Positions 1 through 6,078 of a DNA stretch of 13,439 nt are shown piece after piece. Under the pieces are notes generated by a model. It was not told where the DNA came from. It did no database searches and was given only the letters and a program-made list of their open reading frames with translations. Position numbers and translations under genes: made by a program. Source of the stretch: Deltaproteobacteria bacterium (GTDB lineage Bacteria; Desulfobacterota; Desulfobacteria; Desulfobacterales; JAFDCJ01); contig JAJRVC010000122.1 in assembly GCA_024277475.1 (NCBI GenBank), positions 1-13,439 on the forward strand. Direction: 5' to 3'. Numbering within the stretch: the stretch's first letter is position 1; each line of letters begins with the position of its first letter.

Positions 1-737
1 GACTCATAAATATAAAAGCTGTCCGGGCTGATATACTTGACAAAGTGCGCATAGTAACTACCGGCGATGCCGGCAAAGAAAGCGGCCAGCACAAAGGCCT
101 GTATTTTGTATCGAGTGGTATGGACTCCCATTGCTTCGGCCGCCAGTTCATTTTCACGGATACTGACCAGGGCGCGGCCGAACCGGCAGGTCATCAGGCG
201 ATGCATACTGACGACAGTCAGCAGGACCAGAAAAAAGATAAAGTAATAGTACTGGACGCGGGTTTCGATTTTGTAGCCGAAAATGTTCGGGGGAGGAATA
301 TCCATGATTCCCAGGGGGCCATTGGTGAAACTCATCCAGTTTTGCAGTAATAGAAAAAAGATCATGTTAAAACCCAGGGTTGCCAGGGTCATGTAGATCC
401 CGGAAAGACGCAGGGTGGGCTTGGCAATCAGGTAGCCGGCGATGCCGGCCACGGCTCCGGCGCCCAGCATGGCCAGGGGAAAGGGCAGGCCGGCGTCCAT
501 GACCAGTTTTGCCGAAGCATAGGCGCCAATGCCGTAAAACGCGGCATGGCCGATGGAAAGCAGGCCCACATACCCGTTTAACAGGTTTAAGCTTAAGGTC
601 AGGATGATGTAGATCCCGATGAAGATCATGATCTGAATATAGTAAAGATTGGTGACAAAAACAGGAATGATCGCCAACAGGGCAATAATAATAAGATACG
701 GTGAGTTTGCCAGCATGGAGCGCAGGGTTCGCGACAT
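1..737 (-). CDS. livM: Branched-chain amino acid ABC permease LivM (3' end cut by window edge)
   Basis: This is the second inner-membrane permease of a Liv-type (HAAT) importer, which forms the channel together with LivH. Reading the minus strand from 737 gives about 245 residues, open to the window edge, so the C-terminus is missing. Several hydrophobic segments are visible. The family signatures are present: the SLNLLNGYVGLLSIGHAAFYG stretch near residues 48-68, a GIYMTLATLGFNM helix, and the loop FGRALVSIRENELAAEAMGV followed by KIQAFVLAAFFAGIAGSYYA. The ATG overlaps the livH stop by one base (TGATG), which indicates translational coupling. A GGGGGG ribosome-binding site at 742-747 lies four bases upstream. 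The ATPase genes livG and livF are expected beyond position 1. The family assignment is secure. The transported substrate could be branched-chain amino acids, another amino acid, urea or a carboxylate, and the sequence does not decide this. Confidence 0.93.
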   Translation of the reverse strand, partial: MSRTLRSMLANSPYLIIIALLAIIPVFVTNLYYIQIMIFIGIYIILTLSLNLLNGYVGLLSIGHAAFYGIGAYASAKLVMDAGLPFPLAMLGAGAVAGIAGYLIAKPTLRLSGIYMTLATLGFNMIFFLLLQNWMSFTNGPLGIMDIPPPNIFGYKIETRVQYYYFIFFLVLLTVVSMHRLMTCRFGRALVSIRENELAAEAMGVHTTRYKIQAFVLAAFFAGIAGSYYAHFVKYISPDSFYIYE

Positions 738-1642
738 CAATCCCCCCGCGCATGGATAAGTTCTTTGCCGCCGAACAGACCGCCCGGCCGGAAGAGCAGG
801 ATAAGAATCATAAACAGGAACGAAAAAATGTGACGAAAGCCGGAGGCGCCGAATTCCACCGAAAAGGTTTCCACTATACCGATAAGCAATCCGGCGATCA
901 CTGCACCCGGCAAGCTGGTAAGTCCACCGACAACACTGGCACTGAAGGCCTTCAAGCCGTACAATCCCCCCATGGTGGGATAGAACATATTGTAATAGAC
1001 TCCGACAAGGACGCCGGCAACACCTCCCAGCATAGAGCCTATGGCGAAAGCCACCATGAAAATCGAGTTAACTCCAACACCCATGGCATATGCCGCTTCA
1101 TAATCCTGGGCTGTTGCCCGAATCACCATCCCAAGTTTGGTTTTGTTGATGAGCAAATAAAGCAACGCCATCAGCAGCACGGTGATGCCCAGTACGGCCA
1201 TCTGCAGATATGAGATAAAAACGCCGCCGACTTCAATTTCGCCATAATCCATCTTGTCCAGAAGTGAATACGGCAAACCATGGGTTTCGGGACCCCAGAT
1301 CAGCTGGGCCAGATTCACCAATACGATGGAGATGCCGATGGTGACCAGCAGCGAGGTAGCGTGGGGGGCATCGCGTAAAAAATGAAAGGCCAGAATTTCG
1401 ATAATGATTCCCAGCAGGGCCGTGGCGATAAGCGCTGCCGCCAGACCCAGCAAAAAGCTGGGATAGAGCAGTCTGATCATTTCGAAGCCGACATAGGCCC
1501 CGATCATATAGACTTCCCCGTGAGCAAAGGTCACCATGCGAAGGGTCCCGAAAATCATGGTAAAGCCCAGGGCCAGCAGTGCATAGACACTCCCCTGGGT
1601 GATACCGTTGATAAATTGCTCAAAGAGGATTTGCAAGTCCAT
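737..1642 (-). CDS. livH: Branched-chain amino acid ABC permease LivH
   Basis: This is the first inner-membrane permease of the Liv-type importer. At 301 residues it has the usual family length. It is strongly hydrophobic, with about eight membrane segments. Family signatures are visible: GITQGSVYALLALGFTMIFG near the N-terminus, then MVTFAHGEVYMIGAY, an ATAQDYEAAYAMGVGVN cytoplasmic loop, VVGGLTSLPGAVIAGLLIGI, and the C-terminal FRPGGLFG. The ATG at 1642 is preferred. An in-frame TTG at 1648 would add two residues, and neither start has a strong Shine-Dalgarno sequence. The stop overlaps the livM start. The gene follows livK after 148 bases that hold a degenerate tandem repeat, so the binding protein can be expressed more highly than the permeases. 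Substrate specificity cannot be read from this subunit. Confidence 0.94.
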   Translation of the reverse strand: MDLQILFEQFINGITQGSVYALLALGFTMIFGTLRMVTFAHGEVYMIGAYVGFEMIRLLYPSFLLGLAAALIATALLGIIIEILAFHFLRDAPHATSLLVTIGISIVLVNLAQLIWGPETHGLPYSLLDKMDYGEIEVGGVFISYLQMAVLGITVLLMALLYLLINKTKLGMVIRATAQDYEAAYAMGVGVNSIFMVAFAIGSMLGGVAGVLVGVYYNMFYPTMGGLYGLKAFSASVVGGLTSLPGAVIAGLLIGIVETFSVEFGASGFRHIFSFLFMILILLFRPGGLFGGKELIHARGD

Positions 1643-1696
1643 TTCCAAAGCTTGTCACGGTTAAGTTTTAGTTATTGGGATTTCGGTAATAGATAG

Positions 1697-1730
1697 AATT
1701 CCTTCAATTCTCAAGTTCCTCAATCCTTCA
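1697..1730. repeat. Degenerate ~8 bp tandem repeat between livK and livH
   Basis: On the plus strand four imperfect copies follow each other: TTCCTTCAA, TTCTCAAG, TTCCTCAA and TCCTTCA. On the mRNA (minus) strand this reads as GAAGGATTGAGGAACTTGAG and so on. It sits inside the 148-base spacer between livK and livH and has no coding potential. Its function is unknown. Confidence 0.5.
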
Positions 1731-1790
1731 TCTTTCCACTATAAGAAGCAAAATCTCCCCAACAATGCTGCAACGTTTAGAGGCAGGCCA

Positions 1791-2930
1791 CTAGGGTTGA
1801 TACAACACCCACTTGCCGTCTTTAATAGTGATCTTGACCAGCTCTTTTTCCGGGTCGTGGCTGTTGGCATAGGATATGGATCCGGTTGCGCCCTGAAAAC
1901 CCTGTAGGGAAACCAGTGCATCCTTGACCTTGGCTCGATCGTCAATCCCGGCCTTTTGCAGCGCGGCCACCATCAGATTGGCGGCATCATAGGCCAGAGC
2001 AGCGAATTGATTGGGCACGGCTCCGTAAAGAGCCTTGTATTCCCGGGTGAATTCCTGAGCCGCAGGTCTGGGATCCGAGCTAAAATAGTTGGCGGGGATC
2101 AGGATGCCTTCCACGGCTTCGCCGCCCAGATCAATGGTTTTCTGAGAGAACAGGGAGCTGTTTGCCAGCACCACGGGTTTAAACCTGATGCGCTTGGCCT
2201 GATTCAGGATGGCAGCGGCATCGGCATAAAAGGTCGGCAAATAGATCAGGTCCGGTTTCAGGCGTTTGATCTTGGATAAAATGGCACTGAAGTCTTTCTC
2301 ACCGGGTGTGAATGCTTCCTCAGCCACGATCTCGGCGCCAAGTTTTCGAGCTTCCTGGGTAAAGTATTTATTGGCATCGACTCCCCAGTCATTGTTGATG
2401 TAAATGGTGGCAATTTTTTTCTTGCCCAGCCCCTGGACCGCCCAGCGTGCATTGTACGGGCCTTCATACCCCTGGGTGGCAACCACGCGGAACATGTTTT
2501 TCCCCTTTTTAGTAAAGCCCATATGGGAAGATGTGGGAGACAGCTGGGTCATATTCGCTCTTTCATAAATAGGAGCTGCCGCCATGCAACTGGAGCTGCT
2601 GAAATCACCGATTTCGGCAATGATATCCGGATCTGCGACAAATTTTTCGGCGATCAAAACAGATTCCTTGGGATCGCCACGGCTGTCGGCAATTTCAAGT
2701 ACGACCTTTTTCCCATGAATGCCGCCCATACGGTTGATCCGATCTATCACCATGGTAACCGATTGCTTAAAATTGTTACCGTATTCGGCCCAGTCACCGG
2801 TCAATGGTGCCGACAGCCCGATTTTAACAATATCCTGTGCCGCGGCGGCCGGTGAAATATTTAAAAAACCTCCACAAAAGATGCCGAGAGCGAAAACTGC
2901 GATGAGAAATGCGTAAAATGACTTTTTCAT
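1791..2930 (-). CDS. livK: Branched-chain amino acid-type ABC substrate-binding protein (LivK-like)
   Basis: This is a periplasmic solute receptor of the Peripla_BP_6 (Leu/Ile/Val-binding) family that delivers ligand to LivHM. It has 379 residues. A signal peptide runs from residue 1 to about 31: KK, a hydrophobic core, then PAAAA before QD. There is no lipobox, so it should be a soluble periplasmic protein. The mature part starts with VKIGLSAPLTGDWAEYGNNF and contains the typical GGIHGKKVVLEIADSRGDP segment. The ligand-site stretch IGDFSSSSCMAAAPIYERANM follows, then the inter-lobe region with LSKIKRLKPDLIYLP. The start is fixed by a near-perfect AAAGGAGGT ribosome-binding site just upstream. 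The gene begins 44 bases after the GntR regulator gene and is probably co-transcribed with it. The serine-rich site fits an amino-acid-like ligand, but the exact ligand is unknown. Confidence 0.94.
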   Translation of the reverse strand: MKKSFYAFLIAVFALGIFCGGFLNISPAAAAQDIVKIGLSAPLTGDWAEYGNNFKQSVTMVIDRINRMGGIHGKKVVLEIADSRGDPKESVLIAEKFVADPDIIAEIGDFSSSSCMAAAPIYERANMTQLSPTSSHMGFTKKGKNMFRVVATQGYEGPYNARWAVQGLGKKKIATIYINNDWGVDANKYFTQEARKLGAEIVAEEAFTPGEKDFSAILSKIKRLKPDLIYLPTFYADAAAILNQAKRIRFKPVVLANSSLFSQKTIDLGGEAVEGILIPANYFSSDPRPAAQEFTREYKALYGAVPNQFAALAYDAANLMVAALQKAGIDDRAKVKDALVSLQGFQGATGSISYANSHDPEKELVKITIKDGKWVLYQP

Positions 2931-2951
2931 TGTAACTACCTCCTTTCTGAA

Positions 2952-2967
2952 CGTTTAATTGTTAACG
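2952..2967. promoter_or_regulatory. Imperfect palindrome in the gntR-livK spacer, possible operator
   Basis: CGTTTAATTGTTAACG has inverted CGTT/AACG ends and is AT-rich inside. The octamer ATTGTTAA at 2958-2965 recurs in the same orientation at 3633-3640, across the regulator's own start codon. This makes it a candidate binding site for the regulator. No experiment or consensus supports it, so the call is tentative. Confidence 0.25.
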
Positions 2968-2974
2968 GATAAAT

Positions 2975-3634
2975 TCAAAGCAGACGCATTTTAATCTTTT
3001 CGATGAAGTACTGGACATGCTGTTCCATATTTTGACGGGCTGCATCCGGGTCCCCGTTTTTCAGCGCCGTATATATCTTCCTCATCTGCCTTAGGATATC
3101 CCTGTTCGGGACTATCTCACTGAGAGAAGAACTCCACAGGCGAGCACAACGATAATGGAGATTATCCAGGAATTCTTCCAGAATCGAATTTTGGGCTGCT
3201 TGAAGAATGATTCGATGAAAGCGGGCTTCAATTTCAATCAGACGGTGATGCCGGTGCCTGCCGTTTCCTTCAAGCTGAGCGACCCGTCCAATGATACTTT
3301 CCAGCTCGTTTAACTCTGCGGTTTCTATGCGTTTAGCAGCCAGTTCAACGGCCAAACCCTCAAGCTTTATTTTAACCTCAAAGGCGCACCGAATCTCATT
3401 AATATCAATGGGTGAGACATTGGTGCCGAAGCGGGGAATGACGGTCACCAGCTTCATGCCCTCTAACTTTGCGAGCGCCTCTCGCAAAGGGGTGCGGCTT
3501 ACATTGAATTCCCCGCAGAGCTCTTTTTCGGACAACCCCATACCGGGGGGGTATTCCCCGTGAACGATGCGGTCTCTGAGGGTTTCAAAAATGTCGCTGT
3601 AAAGCGGTTTTTCTCTACAATTATTTGTAATCAT
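2975..3634 (-). CDS. GntR-family transcriptional regulator, FCD (FadR) subfamily
   Basis: This is a DNA-binding regulator, probably of the downstream livKHM genes, which follow on the same strand with a 44-base gap. It has 219 residues. The winged helix covers about residues 8-75 and carries the GntR hallmark LREALAKLEGMKLV, preceded by SEKELCGEFNVSRTPLREAL. The C-terminal all-helical FCD ligand domain covers about residues 80-215 (LEGLAVELAAKR, ARFHRIILQAAQN, LKNGDPDAARQNMEQHV). FCD domains usually bind a metal through Asp/Glu and three His and sense small carboxylates. Here His140 and His206 are at the expected places, but the middle one (normally EHR.I) is Met184. A palindrome overlaps the gene's likely promoter, which suggests autoregulation. 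No clear Shine-Dalgarno precedes the ATG. The effector is unknown. Confidence 0.9.
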   Translation of the reverse strand: MITNNCREKPLYSDIFETLRDRIVHGEYPPGMGLSEKELCGEFNVSRTPLREALAKLEGMKLVTVIPRFGTNVSPIDINEIRCAFEVKIKLEGLAVELAAKRIETAELNELESIIGRVAQLEGNGRHRHHRLIEIEARFHRIILQAAQNSILEEFLDNLHYRCARLWSSSLSEIVPNRDILRQMRKIYTALKNGDPDAARQNMEQHVQYFIEKIKMRLL

Positions 3635-3659
3635 TGTTAAATATAAGTAATTCGATCAC

Positions 3660-3678
3660 ATATATTTTTTAGATATAT
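3660..3678. promoter_or_regulatory. AT-rich palindrome over the gntR start site, probable operator
   Basis: ATATATTTTTTAGATATAT has perfect ATATAT arms around a 7-base centre. It covers the end of the -10 hexamer and the predicted transcription start of the gntR-liv promoter, which is where a repressor would block initiation. The operator role is inferred from position only. Confidence 0.4.
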
Positions 3679-3705
3679 TTAAAATGATAGCAACGGCAAT
3701 GTCAA
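3677..3705 (-). promoter_or_regulatory. Sigma-70 promoter for the gntR-livKHM operon
   Basis: On the minus strand a perfect -35 TTGACA (3705-3700) is followed after 17 bases by TTAAAT (3682-3677), which matches four of six -10 positions. The predicted start near 3670 leaves a leader of about 36 bases before the gntR ATG. Confidence 0.6.
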
Positions 3706-3821
3706 GGTATTTTTAGGATCGGGAATAAGTCACCTTTTCAATTCATTTTCCCAATTCCATTGCAATCTGTAACATTTTGATATAGAGCTTATCAAAAAGG
3801 CGGTTGAGTGACCGCAATACT

Positions 3822-3849
3822 TTGAAACGTTGCTGCACATTTATATATC
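3822..3849 (+). promoter_or_regulatory. Possible promoter for the AI-2E family gene
   Basis: TTGAAA (3822-3827) is followed after 16 bases by TATATC (3844-3849), giving five and four matches to the sigma-70 hexamers. It would give a very short leader of about 13 bases, in keeping with the absence of a clear ribosome-binding site. A 5 bp inverted repeat, GCGGT/ACCGC at 3800-3815, lies just upstream. Confidence 0.35.
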
Positions 3850-3868
3850 GGGCGATATTAATTAAACA

Positions 3869-4978
3869 ATGGTGGATATCGATAGAAACAAGATTTCCCA
3901 GATTTTTCTGGGTATATTGGTGCTGGTGGCCGTCGGCGTCGTGTTGAAATATGCGGCCCCGGTTATATTGCCGCTGATAATTGCCTGGCTGTTTTCATAT
4001 CTTATAGGTCCGGTTGTAAATTACATGACCCAAAGGAAAATCCCTACGACCCTGGCGGTTGTTATCATCCTGATTTTGTTGCTGGGTATCGTTTATTTGT
4101 CCGGCACCTTTTTGTATGCCCGTATCTCAGCCTTTACAGCGGCCTATCCGCGATATCATGCTCGCATGACCGAGTTGATCGCAACCGTGACCGCCCGGCT
4201 GGATCTTGGTTTTGATCCTCTTGCCGGAATCAACTGGGGCCAGAGTATCGGCCGTTTTTTGATGACCCTGTCCGGATCTGTTTTTTCATTTGCCTCCAAG
4301 CTGGTGCTGGTGGTTGTATTTCTGTTTTTCATCCTACTTGGCAAGCCTTTTTTCAAATACAAAATTCTGAAATCGTTTTCGCAGGAAAAAGCCAATCAAC
4401 TCAGCGAAATCACCTTTTCCATAACCGCCCAAATCCGGCGCTATTTATCGCTGCAGTTTTTGATCAGTTCCGTTACCGGATTCCTGGTATGGTTTGTCCT
4501 TGAATTGATTGGGGTGGATTTTGCGGTTACCTGGGGTGCTCTGGCATTTTTTCTGAATTTTATTCCCACCGTGGGGTCCATTGCCGCGTCCATTCCTCCG
4601 ATTCTTCTGGCACTGGTACAATTTTATCCCAGCATATGGCCCGGCATTTTCACCCTGTTTGCGCTTTTATCGATTCAATTGGGCATCGGTAACGGCATCG
4701 CACCGAAAGTTCTGGGAGATCAATTGAATCTCAGCCCGGTGGTTATTCTATTGTCGCTGTTGTTCTGGGGTTGGCTCTGGGGAATTGTCGGCGCCCTGCT
4801 TTCGGTTCCGGTCACAGCCGCCATTAAAATAGTGTGTGAAAATATTGAAATGCTGCAGCCCATCAGCGTAATGATGGGCTCCGGAAAGAGTTACATGCGT
4901 GAATTTCAAAAATTAGAAAAGACTTTGCCGGAGATGGACGCTATCGGTAATCCCTCCAAAAAAAAGCAGGACTCTTGA
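3869..4978 (+). CDS. AI-2E family (PerM/UPF0118) membrane transporter
   Basis: This is an inner-membrane protein of the AI-2E_transport family (PF01594). Members have been linked to export of the signal AI-2 or to Na+/H+ and osmotic functions, so the substrate is uncertain. It has 369 residues, the usual family length. Hydrophobic helices cover about residues 11-50, 60-86 and 135-160. A cluster of C-terminal helices starts at about 193. The family's characteristic C-terminal half is clear: FIPTVGSIAASIPPILLAL (231-249), IAPKVLGDQLNLSPVVILLSLLFWG (277-301) and GALLSVPVTAAIKIV. A periplasmic or cytoplasmic loop of about 45 residues separates the third and fourth helices. The gene stands alone, is divergent from gntR, and is convergent with the MglA-like gene 87 bases away. 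The stretch between the two ends shows no convincing terminator. Confidence 0.88.
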   Translation: MVDIDRNKISQIFLGILVLVAVGVVLKYAAPVILPLIIAWLFSYLIGPVVNYMTQRKIPTTLAVVIILILLLGIVYLSGTFLYARISAFTAAYPRYHARMTELIATVTARLDLGFDPLAGINWGQSIGRFLMTLSGSVFSFASKLVLVVVFLFFILLGKPFFKYKILKSFSQEKANQLSEITFSITAQIRRYLSLQFLISSVTGFLVWFVLELIGVDFAVTWGALAFFLNFIPTVGSIAASIPPILLALVQFYPSIWPGIFTLFALLSIQLGIGNGIAPKVLGDQLNLSPVVILLSLLFWGWLWGIVGALLSVPVTAAIKIVCENIEMLQPISVMMGSGKSYMREFQKLEKTLPEMDAIGNPSKKKQDS

Positions 4979-5065
4979 TTGAATGTAACAGCCGCCGGTT
5001 ATTTCCAAACTCTTTGAGATCTGCCCTCTGCTCTATGCCTCTTCATTACGCATTCCGAATTCAGT

Positions 5066-5677
5066 TTACTCCCATCCCGCCAATTCTCTCAATGATTTCA
5101 GTGTCTTTATGAGGCAGGCTTTCAAGGTATCGTTGACACCCTTGCCATTTACTGCACTGGCTTCAAACGTGGGGGCTTTCAGTTGCCGGTTGTATGCTTT
5201 TTGCATCTCCGCGATGGACAAAATGGGCAGTCCTTCTTTGGCGAGATCTCTTTTATTGTATTGCAGGACCAGCGGAATCTTCATTATGTCTAAACCATAG
5301 CTTTTTAAATTTTCCGCCAGATTCTTGAGGGAAAGAATGTTTCGCTCGTGACGAATTTTAAGGGAGTCGGCCACAAAGACCACCCCGTCAACTCCTTTTA
5401 AAACAAGCTTACGGGTGGAATTGTATTTCACCTGCCCGGGGACCGTATACAGTTGGATGCGTACATCCAGTCCCTTTATTCTGCCGACCTCCATGGGCAC
5501 GAAATCAAAGAAAATGGTCATGTCGCCTTTGGTCTTGATCGAAACCATTTCATTGGTCATTAATTTTCTGCTATTTTTAAAAACATATTCCAGGTTGGTC
5601 GTCTTACCGCACCTGCCCGGACCATAATATACGATTTTGCACTCGACTTCCTTTTTCTTCAAATTAATCAACGCCAT
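5066..5677 (-). CDS. MglA-like small Ras-superfamily GTPase with Arg finger replaced by Met
   Basis: This is a cytoplasmic GTPase of the MglA family. In Myxococcus, MglA controls cell polarity and motility. It has 203 residues and aligns without gaps to M. xanthus MglA, as I recall that sequence, over the first 90 residues. The P-loop GPGRCGKTT is at 19-27, the switch I threonine is Thr54 in GDMTIFFDFVP, the Walker B/switch II motif TVPGQ has Gln82, RKLVLKGVDGVVFVADS follows, and the base-specificity motif NKRD is at 141-144. The intrinsic arginine finger (Arg53 of MglA) is Met53 here, read from the codon ATG in GGC-GAC-ATG-ACC. No mglB (roadblock GAP partner) is in the window, and the gene is monocistronic behind a perfect consensus promoter. 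The family assignment is sound. The cellular role is unknown. Confidence 0.9.
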   Translation of the reverse strand: MALINLKKKEVECKIVYYGPGRCGKTTNLEYVFKNSRKLMTNEMVSIKTKGDMTIFFDFVPMEVGRIKGLDVRIQLYTVPGQVKYNSTRKLVLKGVDGVVFVADSLKIRHERNILSLKNLAENLKSYGLDIMKIPLVLQYNKRDLAKEGLPILSIAEMQKAYNRQLKAPTFEASAVNGKGVNDTLKACLIKTLKSLRELAGWE

Positions 5678-5724
5678 AATTTTTAATACCCAGATAAACT
5701 CGTTAAATTTTTTTTAATCTAGTA

Positions 5725-5753
5725 ATTATAGAAACCTGCGTCGGATGTGTCAA
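5725..5753 (-). promoter_or_regulatory. Perfect consensus sigma-70 promoter of the MglA-like gene
   Basis: On the minus strand TTGACA (5753-5748), a 17-base spacer and TATAAT (5730-5725) match the consensus at all twelve positions with ideal spacing. The predicted start near 5718 gives a leader of about 41 bases, rich in A and T. Confidence 0.85.
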
Positions 5754-5796
5754 GCAGCAAGATTGGACTGGAATAATGGTCGGAAAAGAAACTGAT

Positions 5797-5838
5797 GAAC
5801 ATCGAACATCGAACGCCCAACATCGAACGTCGAATAAT
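5797..5838. repeat. Heptamer tandem repeat (GAACATC)n, six units
   Basis: Six consecutive 7-base units are visible: GAACATC, GAACATC, GAACGCC, CAACATC, GAACGTC and GAATAAT, with decay from left to right. There is no coding frame. The period of 7 cannot form a CRISPR array. It resembles dispersed intergenic short tandem repeats that I associate with Desulfobacterales genomes. That association is from memory and not checked. Confidence 0.75.
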
Positions 5839-5987
5839 GTATTCTGCCCGTCGAGAGTCTCCCTTCGAGAGCCTCAGGGTCTAATGACTGGGTCCAACGA
5901 TCAATTTAAAAAAAAAGACAGAGCACAGTGATTCAATTCTTCGAATCTCAGCGGTTCGCTTGTGTTAAAATAGATAAAGCGTAGCGT

Positions 5988-6001
5988 CATCAATATTGAT
6001 G
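5988..6001. promoter_or_regulatory. Perfect 14 bp palindrome CATCAATATTGATG
   Basis: This is a perfect two-fold symmetric site located 78-91 bases past the aminotransferase stop codon. It may be the core of an imperfect stem in the mRNA 3' region or a protein-binding site. No T-tract follows directly, so a simple intrinsic terminator is unlikely. Confidence 0.4.
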
Positions 6002-6078
6002 TAGCCGCAAAAAACACAAAAATAAAAAACCTATTTTTCTAACATGTTACGAGATCTTCAATTGCGATATTGTTCCAG

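Larger units (their letters stand above)
5678..6078. other. 401 bp non-coding region between the MglA-like gene and the aminotransferase
   Basis: No plausible gene is seen on either strand. The region holds the MglA-like promoter at its left end, a heptamer tandem repeat (5797-5838), two direct TCGAGAG copies (5851-5857 and 5865-5871), an A9 run (5908-5916) and a 14 bp palindrome (5988-6001). The A9 run is T9 on the aminotransferase mRNA strand, downstream of a weak GATTC/GAATC stem. It could contribute to termination, but the geometry is poor. Confidence 0.6.

Noticed and set aside
701..1213. Long plus-strand open frame inside livH (and similar frames opposite livK, mmsA and the desulfidase)
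   Set aside because: These lie fully antisense to well-conserved genes, have low-complexity, His/Gln-rich translations and show no family motifs.
4979..5065. Intrinsic terminator between the convergent AI-2E and MglA-like genes
   Set aside because: The only symmetry (TAAC...GTTA around GCCGCC) is short, and no T-run follows on either strand.
5797..5838. Tandem repeat as a possible CRISPR array
   Set aside because: The 7-base period has no spacers of 25-40 bases and no cas gene is nearby.
5929..5955. TTCGAATC string resembling a tRNA T-arm
   Set aside because: No acceptor, D or anticodon arms can be drawn around it on either strand. It is only a 5 bp GATTC/GAATC inverted repeat.
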